From Microbulbifer flavimaris (GTDB taxonomy: Bacteria > Pseudomonadota > Gammaproteobacteria > Pseudomonadales > Cellvibrionaceae): 64,000 nt of DNA. The stretch spans positions 930,001-994,000 of the forward strand of contig NZ_LRFG02000001.1 in NCBI RefSeq assembly GCF_001641755.2. The letters are read 5' to 3'. Position numbers and translations under genes: made by a program. The stretch's first letter is position 1. The number at the start of each line of letters is the position of its first letter. The notes beneath the pieces were generated by a model. That model did no database searches. It was not told the origin of the DNA and saw nothing but the letters and a program-made list of their open reading frames with translations. Positions 45,197 to 55,653 of the stretch are shown piece after piece.

Positions 45197-46204
45197 ATGA
45201 CCAAGTTCTATACAAAAGTTATTACCCCACTCATCGCCTTGTTCGCCCTGGCATCGTCCGACGCCCTTGCCGGCTCATGGACTGAGGAGCGCGAGTATGC
45301 GGGGGAACTCGATACTTTTCTCTATGTCCCCACCACCGCCCCGCGCATCGGATCTGGCAGGGCGCTGATGATCAGCCTGCACGGCTGCGTGCAGCGCAAT
45401 GACACCATTCGCGAATCCGGCAATTGGGAAGCCGTGGCTGATGAATACGGCATGGTGGTAGCGGCACCACAGGCCTCCGGCGAGGGCTCCTTCGGTTTTC
45501 TCGGCTGCTGGAACTTCCATGATGGTCCCCGGGCCACCCGTGCGGAGAGCGACCAGGCGTACCTGATCGCCCTGGTGGAAGAGCTTCTCGCTGACGAATC
45601 CCTGAATATCGACCCGGCGCAGGTTTACCTTACCGGTCTCTCCTCCGGGGGCGGCATTGCCAATCAGCTGTGGTGCATGGCTCCAGAAATCTTTGCCGGC
45701 GTGGGCGTGAGCGCTGCTCCCACACCGGGATCTAAGGGCGACAAAGCAGACCTGGGCTCCCCCTCTGTCACTGTCGAGCAGGGCAAACAGCACTGCCTGA
45801 ACTATGCAGGCCAGCTTGAAGGGGAGGCGTTGTCAGGGCTACTCAGCACACAGCTGTGGAACGCGGTACATGGCTCGGAAGATGGTATCGTCGTTCCCGC
45901 CCACACCGAGCGCAGCGCCAAGATCGCACGCGCCGTTTACGGGGACTTTGCCGAGATTGATGAGTGCAACGGCCGGCCTCCGGCAAACCCCGAAAAAGCG
46001 AAAGTGGCGCAATGGTGTGACGCCAAGGGCCCGCGCATTTCAACCATGCAGGTGCAGGGCATGGGGCATGCCTGGCCGGCGGGTGACGGAGTCGAGGGTT
46101 TCTTCGTAGATGGGGAGCACGTGAACTACCCGGCGTGGATCACCGAGTGGTTTTTCGCCAACAACCGCCGCGTCCAGCGGGAAAGCGCCACTTCAACTCA
46201 GTAG
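45197..46204 (+). CDS. Secreted PHB-depolymerase-family esterase, catalytic domain only
   Basis: The protein has 335 residues. It begins MTKFYTKVITPLIALFALASS with a signal peptide cut near ALA-G, and is paralogous to 43595-45034: the same LHGCVQRND, GLSSGGG and GMGHAWPAG motifs. Unlike that gene it ends just after FFANNRRV, lacking the linker and both accessory domains. It therefore may act on soluble oligomers released by its partner. ATG 45197 has AAGAG; an in-frame start upstream at 45110 lacks conserved sequence. The last 7 bases overlap the convergent thioesterase gene. Confidence 0.86.
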   Translation: MTKFYTKVITPLIALFALASSDALAGSWTEEREYAGELDTFLYVPTTAPRIGSGRALMISLHGCVQRNDTIRESGNWEAVADEYGMVVAAPQASGEGSFGFLGCWNFHDGPRATRAESDQAYLIALVEELLADESLNIDPAQVYLTGLSSGGGIANQLWCMAPEIFAGVGVSAAPTPGSKGDKADLGSPSVTVEQGKQHCLNYAGQLEGEALSGLLSTQLWNAVHGSEDGIVVPAHTERSAKIARAVYGDFAEIDECNGRPPANPEKAKVAQWCDAKGPRISTMQVQGMGHAWPAGDGVEGFFVDGEHVNYPAWITEWFFANNRRVQRESATSTQ

Positions 46205-46662
46205 AGGTAAGTGGCGGTTCCTGTCGCGATCATTTCATCGGAATCGTTGACCAGCTCCATCCTCGCCACCACCAGCTTGTTGCCGGTGCGCAGGATGGAG
46301 CCATGGCACAGGAAGTGCTCCCCCCTGCCCGGCTTCAGATAGTCCACCCGCATATCCACCGTGCCGAGCTTTGACAGCCGATCGGCTTTTTCCCTCCAGT
46401 GGATGTCACCAAGGCGTTGGTAGGCGGCAACCATCGCGGTCAGCCCACCGACGGTATCCAGCGCGGTAGCGATGACTCCGCCGTGGAGGATGTTCTTCCA
46501 GATGTTGCCAATCAACTCCGGGCGCAGCTCGAAGGAAGCCGAAATCTTGAGCTGCTCAAGATCCAGCTCCCGCATCTCGAGGCCGATCTGGCGGTTGAAC
46601 GGGATCTGTTCAAAGAACCCCCGCACCAGCTCGCGAAACTCTGACGGCGAAGGTTCCGTCAC
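46198..46662 (-). CDS. Hotdog-fold thioesterase family protein
   Basis: The protein has 154 residues, starting at GTG 46662, which overlaps the sthA stop by 4 bases. The hotdog motif is [17 protein letters not shown] (about 60-76) with the [10 protein letters not shown] strand later. This is the PaaI/YigI group of acyl-CoA thioesterases; substrate unknown. It is transcribed with sthA. Confidence 0.85.
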   Translation of the reverse strand: MTEPSPSEFRELVRGFFEQIPFNRQIGLEMRELDLEQLKISASFELRPELIGNIWKNILHGGVIATALDTVGGLTAMVAAYQRLGDIHWREKADRLSKLGTVDMRVDYLKPGRGEHFLCHGSILRTGNKLVVARMELVNDSDEMIATGTATYLY

Positions 46663-48056
46663 AGGCGCATTACCCGGTTGAGTCCATCCAGCGCTGCGCT
46701 GCGATAGGCCTCGGCCATGGTCGGATAGTTGAAAGTGGTGTTGACGAAAAAGTCGATCACATTATTGGGTGCCGGCTGCTTCATGATCGCCTGGCCAATG
46801 TGCACGATCTCCGCCGCCTCGGCGCCGAAACAGTGGATACCCAGGATCTCGTGGGTCTCGATATGGAACAGGATCTTCAGCATTCCCACCCGTTCACCGG
46901 AAATCTGCGCACGTGCGGTGTGCTTGAACAGGGCGCGCCCCACTTCATAAGGCACTTTGGCCGCCGTCAGCTCGGACTCGGTCTGGCCCACTGACGAGAT
47001 TTCCGGCAGGGTGTAAATCCCGGTCGGTGCATCCTCAATCACCCTGTGGCCGCGACCGGCGATGGCGGCGGCTACCGCCCTGCCCTGGTCATAGGAGGCA
47101 CTGGCCAGACTCGGCCAGCCGATCACATCCCCCACCGCATAGATGCTGTCCACCCCGGTGCAATAGTGCTCGTCGACGGTCAGCTGGCCGCGATGGTTGG
47201 CTTCCAGGCCTACATTGTCCAGGCCCAGGGAGCCCGTATTACCGGAGCGGCCGTTACACCACAGCAGTGAATCCGCGTGGATACGCTTTCCGGACTGCAT
47301 CTCCATGATTACGCCATTTTCCGTGGGCACCACTTTGGCGTATTCCTCCTGGTGGCGGACAGTCACGCCCATATCACGCAGGTGGTAAGAGAGCGCGTCG
47401 GAGATCTCATCGTCGAGGAACTCCAGCAGGCTGCCACGGGTATTGATCAGGTCGACCTTGATACCCAGTGCGGCAAACATGGAGGCGTATTCGCAACCGA
47501 TCACACCGGCGCCGTAGATCATCATGGAGTGCGGGGTGTGCTGCATTTCCAGGATGGTGTCGCTGTCGTAGACCCGGGGATGATCAAAGTCGACATCACC
47601 GGGGCGGTAGGGCCGGGAACCGGTGGCCACGACAAACTTCTCCGCCGTGATCACTTCCACCGCGCCGTCCTGAAGCTGCACTTCTACGGTATTGGCATCG
47701 CGGAAACGGGCTTCGCCGATAATCAGCTCGACACGATTGCGCGCGTAGAAACTGGTATGCATCTCCACCTGGTAATTGATGACCTTATGCACCGACTTCA
47801 TTACCTGCGGGAAGGACAACCGGCACGGCTCACCCAGGGCCCGGAATACCGGCTGGGTGTTATAGCGCATCAGCTGCTTGACCGAGTGACGCAGGGCCTT
47901 GGACGGGATGGTGCCCTTGTGGGTGCAGTTACCACCCACCGCCGGACGCTTCTCGATCACCGCCGCACGCATGCCCTTCTTGGCGGCGCTCATGGCCGCC
48001 GCTTCGCCGGCGGGGCCGGATCCGATCACTACGAGGTCAAATTTCTGTTCTGCCAT
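46659..48056 (-). CDS. sthA: Soluble pyridine nucleotide transhydrogenase
   Basis: The protein has 465 residues. The FAD motif [10 protein letters not shown] is at the start, followed by [18 protein letters not shown] (about 40-58), where the disulfide-forming pair of related reductases is replaced, as in SthA. The NAD(P) site [13 protein letters not shown] is near residue 180. It transfers hydride between NADPH and NAD+, balancing redox. Neighbouring nqr genes also use NADH. In Pseudomonas sthA is also just upstream of this region. Confidence 0.94.
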   Translation of the reverse strand: MAEQKFDLVVIGSGPAGEAAAMSAAKKGMRAAVIEKRPAVGGNCTHKGTIPSKALRHSVKQLMRYNTQPVFRALGEPCRLSFPQVMKSVHKVINYQVEMHTSFYARNRVELIIGEARFRDANTVEVQLQDGAVEVITAEKFVVATGSRPYRPGDVDFDHPRVYDSDTILEMQHTPHSMMIYGAGVIGCEYASMFAALGIKVDLINTRGSLLEFLDDEISDALSYHLRDMGVTVRHQEEYAKVVPTENGVIMEMQSGKRIHADSLLWCNGRSGNTGSLGLDNVGLEANHRGQLTVDEHYCTGVDSIYAVGDVIGWPSLASASYDQGRAVAAAIAGRGHRVIEDAPTGIYTLPEISSVGQTESELTAAKVPYEVGRALFKHTARAQISGERVGMLKILFHIETHEILGIHCFGAEAAEIVHIGQAIMKQPAPNNVIDFFVNTTFNYPTMAEAYRSAALDGLNRVMRL

Positions 48057-48097
48057 CTACCAGCTCTGATAATTCTCAATTTTTGTCGTTAGGTCAC

Positions 48098-48337
48098 TTA
48101 CTGACGCTTGGTAGCGTCGTAGGCGAGATCGGGAGCCTCGGCGAGGCGCTCCTGGCGTTCCTGCTCCTTGCGGCACTCATCATCGTCACCACCACAGATT
48201 TCACAGTTTTCCTTCAGCCCGAGGGTATTGAGGCCACCACAGGAACCCTTGAGGGGCTTGTTCTGAAAGATGGCTCCAACTGCCATACCGGCGATGACCA
48301 GCGCTACGGCAACAAATGCAAAGATATAAACTGTCAC
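48098..48337 (-). CDS. nqrM: Na+-NQR maturation protein NqrM
   Basis: The protein has 79 residues: one N-terminal membrane helix (VYIFAFVAVALVIAGMAVGA region) and a Cys-rich tail, GSCGGLN, then ENCEICGG. This is the NqrM pattern; NqrM delivers iron for the Fe center between NqrD and NqrE. The start codon is GTG 48337, overlapping the apbE stop by 4 bases. Its place directly after apbE in an nqr operon is the usual one. Confidence 0.92.
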   Translation of the reverse strand: MTVYIFAFVAVALVIAGMAVGAIFQNKPLKGSCGGLNTLGLKENCEICGGDDDECRKEQERQERLAEAPDLAYDATKRQ

Positions 48338-49407
48338 TTTTCTGACCTCTCAAGATACGGTTGGAAGGCACTGCTGGCCAACGGCTCAAAGCCCTTGTCC
48401 GATTTAACCAGCATATAAACAGCGAGCCCCTCCCGCTCCGCCAATTGTAACCCGGCCTCGGCGCCCATCACATTGATGGCCGTGGCAAGCCCGTCCGCTT
48501 CCGCACAGCTGTCGGCAATGACGGTCACCGATGCCAGACGATGCTGCAGTGGGCGTCCATCACGCGGGTCTATGCTGTGGGCGTAGCGAACACCGTCGCG
48601 CTCGTAGTAATTGCGATAGTCACCACTGGTGGCCATGGCGCGACCACTGATTTCAACCGGTACCTGAACCACACTTCCCGCTAACACCGGCTTTTCAATG
48701 CCGATGCGCCAGTTGTGGCCCTTGGGGTTGCGGCCGAGTGTCCGCAGCTCACCACCGATTTCAACCAGATAATTTTCCACTCCCCGGCGTTCCAATACCT
48801 CGGCAACGCGGTCTACACCGTGCCCCTTGGCAATTGCGGAGAGGTCCAGCTCGACTGCCCGTTTGCGTGTCAGTCGGTCCGGGTTGCGCTCGAGGTGCAA
48901 TGCATCCGAGCCCAGCAGTGCCAGCAACGCCGCAATCTCTTCATCGCTGGGGGCAGTCTCCGGCTCGGGCTGCGGCCCAAACCCCCACAGGTTAACCAGT
49001 GGGCCCACGGTGATATCAAAGGCCCCGGCACTGCGCTGGTTGATATCCAGGGACAACGCCACGATATCCGCGAGATGGCGGCTGATCGCCACCCCCTCAC
49101 CCACGGGACCGCGGTTGAAGCGCATCAGCTCGGAGTTGGGGATGTACGTGGACATCTCGTTGTTCACGGCAACGAGCTCCCCGTCGATCACTTGCTGGAG
49201 CTCTTCTCTGTCAATCGAAGCGGGCGGATTGACTACGGTGATGTTGTAGCGCGTCCCCATGGTGGGTCCGCTCAGCTGCCACACCTCGTCACGGGGCGCG
49301 CATCCGACCGCGAAAAACAGTACCCCGAAAAGCAAAAACAGGGCCCTGAAGACGGGCCCTGTTTTTGTTGTTGTCGGCACTCGTTGGAATTCGAGCAGGC
49401 TAATCAC
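48334..49407 (-). CDS. apbE: FAD:protein FMN transferase ApbE (lipoprotein)
   Basis: About 357 residues. ApbE attaches FMN covalently to threonines of NqrB and NqrC. Typical segments are GPTMGTRYNITV (about 46), NRGPVGEG, DLSAIAKGHGVDRVAE (about 195), and RYAHSIDPRDGRPL near 275. The lipobox VGC (about residue 36) predicts membrane anchoring. The start is not certain: GTG 49407 is used; GTG 49380 is in frame. Whichever is right, a terminator-like hairpin (49334-49366) is within the coding part. Confidence 0.9.
   Translation of the reverse strand: MISLLEFQRVPTTTKTGPVFRALFLLFGVLFFAVGCAPRDEVWQLSGPTMGTRYNITVVNPPASIDREELQQVIDGELVAVNNEMSTYIPNSELMRFNRGPVGEGVAISRHLADIVALSLDINQRSAGAFDITVGPLVNLWGFGPQPEPETAPSDEEIAALLALLGSDALHLERNPDRLTRKRAVELDLSAIAKGHGVDRVAEVLERRGVENYLVEIGGELRTLGRNPKGHNWRIGIEKPVLAGSVVQVPVEISGRAMATSGDYRNYYERDGVRYAHSIDPRDGRPLQHRLASVTVIADSCAEADGLATAINVMGAEAGLQLAEREGLAVYMLVKSDKGFEPLASSAFQPYLERSEK
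49334..49366 (-). terminator. Terminator-like hairpin, 47-79 bases after the nqrF stop, inside the 5' part of apbE
   Basis: AAAAACAGGGCCC, a 7-nt loop, GGGCCCTGTTTTT: a perfect G+C-rich stem with T/A tails on both strands. It is positioned like the terminator of nqrABCDEF but lies in the apbE signal-peptide codons. Confidence 0.75.
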
Positions 49408-49412
49408 TGCAA

Positions 49413-50636
49413 TCAGCCACCGAAGTCATCAAGCATGATGTTTTCATCCTCGACACCCAGGTCCTTCAGCATGTTGATCACGGCTGCGTTCATCATGGGC
49501 GGTCCGCACATGTAGTACTCGCAGTCCTCCGGGGCCGGATGGTCCTTGAGGTAATTCTCGTACACCACGTTGTGAATGAAGCCGGTATAACCGGTCCAGT
49601 TGTCTTCCGGTTGCGGGTCAGACAGGGCAACGTGCCACTGGAAGTTGTCGAACTCTTCCTGCAGACCGTTGTAGTCGTCCTCGTAGAACATCTCCCGCAG
49701 AGAACGCGCGCCGTACCAGAAGCTGATCTTGCGACTGGAGTGCAGGCGCTTGAGCTGGTCGAAGATGTGCGAGCGCATCGGCGCCATACCGGCACCACCG
49801 CCGATAAAGACCATTTCGTTATCGGTATCCTTGGCGAAGAACTCACCGAAGGGACCGTATACACGGATGGTGTCACCGGGCTTCAGGTTGAACACGTAGG
49901 AAGACATCTGACCGGGCGGCACACCTTCGGTGCGCGGCGGCGGAGTGGCGATACGGATGTTGAACTTCACAACACCTTTCTCTTCCGGGTAGTTGGCCAT
50001 GGAGTAGGCACGCACCACCGGCTCGTCCACCTTGGACTCCAGGTTGAAGAAGCCGAAATGCTCCCAGTCACCGCGGTACTCTTCTTCGATGTCAAAATCG
50101 GAGAATTTCACATGGTGGGGCGGTGCCTCCAGCTGAACGTAACCACCTGCGCGGAAGTCGACGTTTTCGCCCTCCGGCAGCTTCAGGGTCAGTTCCTTAA
50201 TGAAAGTGGCCACGTTCGGGTTGGATTCCACAGTGCACTCCCACTGCTTCACACCGAACACCTCTTCGGGCACTTCGATTTCCATATCCTGCTTAACAGC
50301 CACCTGGCAGGAAAGGCGCTTGCCCTCTTTCGCCTCACGCGGGGTAAAGTGAGCCGCCTCGGTCGGCAGCATATCGCCACCACCGGCAATCACTTTACAG
50401 GTGCACTGGGCGCAGCTGCCGCCGCCACCACAGGCGGATGCCAGGAACAGGTTGTTGGCCGCCAGGGTCTGCAGCAGCTTGCCGCCGGCGGGTACGGTGA
50501 GAGTCTTCTCACCGTTAACCAGGATATTGACGTTACCGGTGTTCACCAGGCGGGAGCGGGCAACGAGAATAACCGCCACCAGCGCCAGAACGATGATGGT
50601 GAACATCGCAACGCCGAGAATAATTTCCAAATTCAT
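49413..50636 (-). CDS. nqrF: Na+-NQR subunit F (NADH oxidase, FAD and 2Fe-2S)
   Basis: The protein has 407 residues: a membrane helix (about 1-27), a 2Fe-2S ferredoxin domain with C69, C75 and C78 ([12 protein letters not shown]) and a ferredoxin-reductase domain with RAYSMANYP (FAD) and [11 protein letters not shown] (NADH). It oxidises NADH and passes electrons toward NqrB/C. GGAGGAG precedes ATG 50636. The gap to nqrE is 18 bases. Confidence 0.97.
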   Translation of the reverse strand: MNLEIILGVAMFTIIVLALVAVILVARSRLVNTGNVNILVNGEKTLTVPAGGKLLQTLAANNLFLASACGGGGSCAQCTCKVIAGGGDMLPTEAAHFTPREAKEGKRLSCQVAVKQDMEIEVPEEVFGVKQWECTVESNPNVATFIKELTLKLPEGENVDFRAGGYVQLEAPPHHVKFSDFDIEEEYRGDWEHFGFFNLESKVDEPVVRAYSMANYPEEKGVVKFNIRIATPPPRTEGVPPGQMSSYVFNLKPGDTIRVYGPFGEFFAKDTDNEMVFIGGGAGMAPMRSHIFDQLKRLHSSRKISFWYGARSLREMFYEDDYNGLQEEFDNFQWHVALSDPQPEDNWTGYTGFIHNVVYENYLKDHPAPEDCEYYMCGPPMMNAAVINMLKDLGVEDENIMLDDFGG

Positions 50637-50654
50637 GCTATTGCGCTCCTCCGC

Positions 50655-51263
50655 TTAGATATCGATACCGCCGAAGGACATGAAGCCGAGCGACATCAGA
50701 CCTACGGTGATAAAGGTGATACCCAGGCCTTTCAGGCCGTCCGGCACATCACTGTACTTGAGTTTTTCGCGGATACCGGCCAGGGCGGCAATGGCCAGGG
50801 CCCAGCCAACGCCGGCACCGAAACCATAAGCCACACTCTCACCGAAGTTATATTCCCGCTCCACCATGAACAGGGACGCACCCAGGATGGCGCAGTTCAC
50901 GGTAATCAGCGGCAGGAACACACCCAGCGCGTTGTAGAGCGCCGGTACATATTTATCCAGGAACATTTCCAGGATCTGTACCAGTGCGGCGATTACACCA
51001 ATGTAAGACAGCAGGCCGAGGAAGCTCAGGTCTACATCCGGATAACCCGCCCACGCCAGCGCACCGTCCTTCAGCAGGTAGGTGTAGATCAGGTTGTTAA
51101 CCGGCACGGTGAGGGTCAGTACGAAGATAACTGCCACACCCAGACCAATTGCAGCATCCACCTTCTTGGAAACCGCCAGGAAGGTACACATGCCGAGGAA
51201 GAAGGCCAGCGCCATGTTCTCGACGAACACTGCGCGGATAATCAGAGAAATATAATGTTCCAC
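50655..51263 (-). CDS. nqrE: Na+-NQR subunit E
   Basis: The protein has 202 residues and about six hydrophobic helices. It begins [20 protein letters not shown] and contains [14 protein letters not shown] with a Cys conserved in NqrE for the intramembrane iron center shared with NqrD. The start codon is GTG 51263; GGAGG lies about 10 nt upstream. Homologous to RnfA. Confidence 0.96.
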   Translation of the reverse strand: MEHYISLIIRAVFVENMALAFFLGMCTFLAVSKKVDAAIGLGVAVIFVLTLTVPVNNLIYTYLLKDGALAWAGYPDVDLSFLGLLSYIGVIAALVQILEMFLDKYVPALYNALGVFLPLITVNCAILGASLFMVEREYNFGESVAYGFGAGVGWALAIAALAGIREKLKYSDVPDGLKGLGITFITVGLMSLGFMSFGGIDI

Positions 51264-51266
51264 GAC

Positions 51267-51923
51267 TTAGGCCTCCTGCGCTTTGGTGTTGTGCGCAATC
51301 TTGAACTCGTCCTCTTCCACCTGGGCAGGCTTCCAGGCACGGATCGCCCAGATAAACAGGCCGATCAGGAAGAAGGCGCTCGGCGGCAGCAGCAGCATGC
51401 CGTTGGGCTCGTACCAGCCACCGTTGTTAACGGTCTTGAGAATCTCAACACCGAACAGCTTGCCAGCACCGAACAGCTCGCGGATAAACGCCAGGCCAAT
51501 CAGGATCACGCTGTAGCCGAGACCGTTACCGAGACCGTCGAAGAAGCTGGGCACAGGGCCGTTCTTCATGGCAAAGGCTTCCGCACGGCCCATCACGATA
51601 CAGTTGGTGATGATCAGGCCGACGAATACTGACAGCTGCTTGGAGATGTCATAGGCCAGGGCCTTGATCACCTGGTCCACCAGGATTACCAGCGAGGCGA
51701 TCACGGTCATCTGCACGATGATCCGGATGCTGTTGGGAATCTGGGTACGGATCAGTGAGACCAGCACGTTGGAGCAGCAGACCACGACGGTCAGTGCCAC
51801 ACACATTACCAATGTCACCTGCAGGGAGCTGGTTACCGCCAGTGCGGAACAGATACCGAGAATCTGCAACGCAATGGGGTTGTTGTTAAAAATCGGTTCC
51901 AGCAGAGTATCTTTAACTTTCAT
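51267..51923 (-). CDS. nqrD: Na+-NQR subunit D
   Basis: The protein has 218 residues, all membrane helices. Conserved stretches: PLFNNNP-like [37 protein letters not shown] and [12 protein letters not shown] (Cys for the Fe center). It forms the core with NqrE. It is 2 bases from nqrC and 3 from nqrE. Confidence 0.96.
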   Translation of the reverse strand: MKVKDTLLEPIFNNNPIALQILGICSALAVTSSLQVTLVMCVALTVVVCCSNVLVSLIRTQIPNSIRIIVQMTVIASLVILVDQVIKALAYDISKQLSVFVGLIITNCIVMGRAEAFAMKNGPVPSFFDGLGNGLGYSVILIGLAFIRELFGAGKLFGVEILKTVNNGGWYEPNGMLLLPPSAFFLIGLFIWAIRAWKPAQVEEDEFKIAHNTKAQEA

Positions 51924-51925
51924 GC

Positions 51926-52708
51926 TTACGCCTCCCCTGCTTTAAGGTTTTTCAGGAAGGGGCCGAAGCCCTCGCTGCCGAGCCAGAACTCCACCAGGTT
52001 GTCGACACCCTTGCTGGTCAGCGTCGCACCGGACAGGCCATCCACCTGGTACTTAGCTTTCGGGCTATTGGAGTCCACGCTGCCCTTGATCACGCTGATC
52101 GCGACATCACCTTCTTCGTCGTAGGCCTCTTTACCAACCCACTGCGCTTTCCAGTTGGGGTTGTCGACCTCACCACCGAGTCCGGGCGTTTCCTTGTGCT
52201 CGTAGAAGCCAAGGCCGGCAATGGTCTCCAGATCTTCCTGCAGGGCGAGGAAGCCATACAGCTGGCCCCAGAGGCCATAACCACGCACGGGTAGGATGAT
52301 CTTCTCCAGCTGGCCATCACGCTCGACCATATAGACCTCCTTCACGTTCTCGCGACGGATGATCTTGGCGATGTCCTGTTCCGGAGTCAGCTTTTCACTG
52401 GCGGAAGGGATCTTGGCCGCTGCGCGACCGGTACCGCCTGCCGGCGCCTCATCGGTGAAGGTGCCGGTGCTCAGGTCAACGTACCGGACGGAAACGTTTT
52501 CGAACGCCTCTTCCACCGCACGGCGGCCGGTGTTGTCAGGGTCCAGCAGACCGCCGGCCATGAGCACATTGCGCTTCATGTCCAGCTCGGCGTTGGATTC
52601 CTGCATCGGCTTCAGGAGTACCGCAGCCGTGGAGACGAATACGGAACACACGATACACAGTACCAGTGCAACCAGCAGTGTTCCTTTGACGGAATCTTTA
52701 TTAGCCAC
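51926..52708 (-). CDS. nqrC: Na+-NQR subunit C (covalent FMN)
   Basis: The protein has 260 residues: one N-terminal helix ([20 protein letters not shown] region), then a periplasmic flavin domain. SGATLTS at 226-232 contains the FMN-bearing threonine (Thr229), a substrate of ApbE. GTG 52708 with a strong GGAGG site was chosen; a longer frame to 52744 exists. It overlaps nqrB by 8 bases. Confidence 0.96.
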   Translation of the reverse strand: MANKDSVKGTLLVALVLCIVCSVFVSTAAVLLKPMQESNAELDMKRNVLMAGGLLDPDNTGRRAVEEAFENVSVRYVDLSTGTFTDEAPAGGTGRAAAKIPSASEKLTPEQDIAKIIRRENVKEVYMVERDGQLEKIILPVRGYGLWGQLYGFLALQEDLETIAGLGFYEHKETPGLGGEVDNPNWKAQWVGKEAYDEEGDVAISVIKGSVDSNSPKAKYQVDGLSGATLTSKGVDNLVEFWLGSEGFGPFLKNLKAGEA

Positions 52709-53912
52709 GTGCCACCCTCCGTTTGATATGAGACTGCACCACAAAGTGGTCGAGCAGCGGTGCGAACAGGTTGGCGAACAGGATCGCCAGCATGATGCCT
52801 TCCGGGAAGGCCGGGTTCACGACGCGGATCAAGACGGTCATCACACCAATCAAGATGCCGTAGTACCAGCGGCTGGCCTGGGTCATGGCGCCGGAGACCG
52901 GCTCGGTGGTCATATAGATCAGACCGAAAGCAAAGCCGCCAACAACCAGGTGCCAGTACCAGGGCACACCGAACATCGGGTTGGTGTCAGAACCAACGAA
53001 GTTGAACAGGGTCGCTGTGGCCATCATGCCCAGCAGCGTGCCGGCAACGATGCGCCAGTTGGCGATCTTCATGAACATCAGGATGGCACCGGCGATCAGG
53101 ATCACCAGGGTGGAAGGCTCACCGATGGACCCGTGCATGTTGCCCAGGAAGGCATCGAGCCAGGTCAGCTGGCCGGAGGCCGCATTGACCATACCGTTCT
53201 GCACACCTTCGCTCGCCAGGGCGGACAACGCGGTAGCGCCGGAGTAGCCGTCGACAGCAGTCCATACGGAGTCACCGGACATGTACGCCGGATAGGCGAA
53301 ATACAGGAAGGCGCGACCACTCAGAGCCGGGTTCAGGAAGTTCTTGCCGGTACCACCGAACACTTCCTTACCGATCACCACACCGAAGCTGATGCCGATC
53401 GCTACCAGCCACAGGGGCAGGTCCGGCGGACAGCTCAGGGCGAACAGGATCGAGGTCACGAAGAAGCCCTCGTTCACCTCGTGTCCGCGGATGGCAGCAA
53501 ACATGACTTCCCAGATACCGCCCACAATAAAGGTGACGATATAGATCGGCAGGAAGTACATGGCACCGTAGACGAAGTTGTCCCACAGGCTGGCCGGGTT
53601 GTAGCTGGTCAGCGCGCCAATGATGGCGTGACGCCAGCCGTCAAACTCGGTGGTGCCCATATCGGCAATGATCTGGTTGGACTGGAAACCGATGTTCCAC
53701 ATACCGTAGAACGCCGCCAGCATGGCGCAGGCCCAGACCGTGATCATGATGCGCTTCAGGTCGATGCCGTCACGCACATGTGCCGTGGTCTTGGTGCGAT
53801 CAGCGGGCTGGAACAGGCCGGTATCGATCGCCTCGTAGAGCGCGTAAAACTTCTCGTACTTGCCACCCTTGTGAAAGTGCGGCTCGATGGAATCTAGATA
53901 TTTGCGCAGCAT
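52701..53912 (-). CDS. nqrB: Na+-NQR subunit B (covalent FMN, riboflavin)
   Basis: The protein has 403 residues, about ten hydrophobic helices. The FMN-attachment motif YSGATALS is near residue 230. KKYLDSIEP-like N-terminal ([16 protein letters not shown]) and [19 protein letters not shown] are conserved in NqrB. NqrB is the main Na+-pumping membrane subunit and the site of ubiquinone reduction. It is separated from nqrA by 2 bases. Confidence 0.97.
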   Translation of the reverse strand: MLRKYLDSIEPHFHKGGKYEKFYALYEAIDTGLFQPADRTKTTAHVRDGIDLKRIMITVWACAMLAAFYGMWNIGFQSNQIIADMGTTEFDGWRHAIIGALTSYNPASLWDNFVYGAMYFLPIYIVTFIVGGIWEVMFAAIRGHEVNEGFFVTSILFALSCPPDLPLWLVAIGISFGVVIGKEVFGGTGKNFLNPALSGRAFLYFAYPAYMSGDSVWTAVDGYSGATALSALASEGVQNGMVNAASGQLTWLDAFLGNMHGSIGEPSTLVILIAGAILMFMKIANWRIVAGTLLGMMATATLFNFVGSDTNPMFGVPWYWHLVVGGFAFGLIYMTTEPVSGAMTQASRWYYGILIGVMTVLIRVVNPAFPEGIMLAILFANLFAPLLDHFVVQSHIKRRVARG

Positions 53913-53914
53913 CC

Positions 53915-55255
53915 TTAACCCTCCTTCTCAATACGGGTCAGGTTGTCCCGCAAAATGGGGCCGTACTCGTACTTGCCGGGGCACACAAAAGTGCACAGCG
54001 CCAGATCTTCTTCATCCAGCTCCATCGCACCCAGTTGCTGGGCAGTGGCGGTATCCCCAACAATCAGGGAACGCAGCAGCTGTGTCGGCAGAATATCCAG
54101 CGGCATTACCTGCTCGTAGGTACCGACCGGAACCATGGCGCGCTCGGAGCCATTGGTGCTGGTGGTGAAAGCGAACTTCTTACCCTTGAACAGGCGTGAC
54201 AGGTAAATCGGGAAGATGGAGAAACGCTTGTTACCGGCACGCAGGTAGTGCAGCAACGGACGCTCACGGCCCTCTTCCAGTACTGAGATCTGGTTGTGGT
54301 AGCGGCCCAGGAAGGCCAGCGGGCCCTCGGCGGTACGGCCACCGAAAACGGAACCGGAGATCACGCGGTTGTCGTCACCCTGGACTTCGCCATCCAGGAG
54401 AGTGTTCAGGTCGGCACCGAGGCGGGTGCGCAGGAGGCGGGGCTTGTTGACCCGGGGGCCAGCTACCGCAACTACGCGATCCGTGAACAGGCGGCCGGTG
54501 GTGAACAGCTTGCCCACCGCGATCACGTCCTGGTAACCAACAGTCCAGACCGTACGACCCGGCTTCACCGGACGCAGGTAGTGGATGTGGGTACCGGACA
54601 GGCCCGCCGGGTGCGGACCGGCGAACGTCTCATGCTTGATACCGGAAGCGCTGGGCACCGGGATATCGGCGTCGGGCGCGCTGCAAACGAAGGTGGTATC
54701 AGCCAGGCGGGACAACACCAGAACACCCTGTTCGAAGGCCTCACGCTGCTCCGCAATGATGATGGCGGGATCAGCGGCCAGCGGATTGGTATCCATGGCA
54801 TTGATAAAGATGGCCTCTGGCTCTGCATCCAGCGCCGGCACCTTGCTGTACGGGCGGGTGCGCAGCGCAGTCCACAGACCGGACTGGATCAGGTTCTCGC
54901 GAACCTGCTCACCGGTCAGGCCGGCCAACTGGTCAGCACCGTAGGAGGCGAACTCTTCAGCCTCATCGCCATCGATCTCGATGACCACGGACTGGAGGGC
55001 GCGGCGCGCACCGCGATTGATAGCCGCGACACGACCGGCGGCGGGCGCAGTGTAGCGCACGCCTTCAGTCTTCTTATCGGTGAACAGCAGCTGTCCGAGT
55101 TTGACGCGATCCCCTTCAGCCACCGCCATAGTCGGCTTCATCCCGTGATAATCGGGGCCGAGCACAGCGACGGTCTTGAGTGCAGGACCATCCTGGATGA
55201 CCTGCTCGGGCGCGCCGGATATGGGTAAATCCAATCCCCGACGGATCTTTCTCAT
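53915..55255 (-). CDS. nqrA: Na+-NQR subunit A
   Basis: The protein has 446 residues, without membrane helices. It starts [19 protein letters not shown] after Met, and has [19 protein letters not shown] and [20 protein letters not shown] typical of NqrA. It is the cytoplasmic ubiquinone-associated subunit and the first gene of nqrABCDEF-apbE-nqrM. The operon starts at ATG 55255; a short AGGC is the only upstream ribosome-binding candidate. Confidence 0.97.
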   Translation of the reverse strand: MRKIRRGLDLPISGAPEQVIQDGPALKTVAVLGPDYHGMKPTMAVAEGDRVKLGQLLFTDKKTEGVRYTAPAAGRVAAINRGARRALQSVVIEIDGDEAEEFASYGADQLAGLTGEQVRENLIQSGLWTALRTRPYSKVPALDAEPEAIFINAMDTNPLAADPAIIIAEQREAFEQGVLVLSRLADTTFVCSAPDADIPVPSASGIKHETFAGPHPAGLSGTHIHYLRPVKPGRTVWTVGYQDVIAVGKLFTTGRLFTDRVVAVAGPRVNKPRLLRTRLGADLNTLLDGEVQGDDNRVISGSVFGGRTAEGPLAFLGRYHNQISVLEEGRERPLLHYLRAGNKRFSIFPIYLSRLFKGKKFAFTTSTNGSERAMVPVGTYEQVMPLDILPTQLLRSLIVGDTATAQQLGAMELDEEDLALCTFVCPGKYEYGPILRDNLTRIEKEG

Positions 55256-55653
55256 ACGCCTATGCCTAAGTTTCTAGTTTGAAAAGCTGCGAGCGGGCCC
55301 ATCACCCACCGCCCAGGAGGAGATTCCTGTCCGGCTTGGATCGGGCACGCCCGGGAAATCCTGTCACGCGAGGTCTTAAACCGCTGGGCCCGGAATCGGG
55401 CAGAAGGAGCATCACTTCTTTGGCGCACGGTGGCCCCACAAAATCGCGCGCATTATAAAGATGCACCCCCCGCATTACCAGAGCGAGAGCGACCGAAATG
55501 ACCGATTGAGGAGATTTTTTCGCTGGAAAAACAGGAAGTTGGGAGGGCGACGGAACGCCGGGAGGAGGCCCCGGGCCCGACCAGGGGACGGCCGGGACCG
55601 GGCAGTCGGCGACCTGCATGATCGCCGACCCGGGAGTTCCCACAGGGGGGAGA
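55256..55653. other. Intergenic region upstream of nqrA and downstream of the GAPDH gene
   Basis: About 400 bases. It must contain the nqr promoter and the end of the GAPDH transcript. GTCGGCGA/TCGCCGAC arms at about 55606-55630 can form a hairpin but no T-run follows. A G+C-rich block (55545-55640) and a T/A-rich block (about 55505-55530) are visible. No gene or known operator was recognised. Confidence 0.4.

Noticed and set aside
49539-51632. 697-codon plus-strand frame across nqrF-nqrD
   Set aside because: It is antisense to well-conserved nqr genes; the His/Gln-rich translation is typical of a shadow frame.
52359-53897. Long plus-strand frame opposite nqrB/nqrC
   Set aside because: Antisense to conserved nqr genes, low-complexity translation, no start signals.
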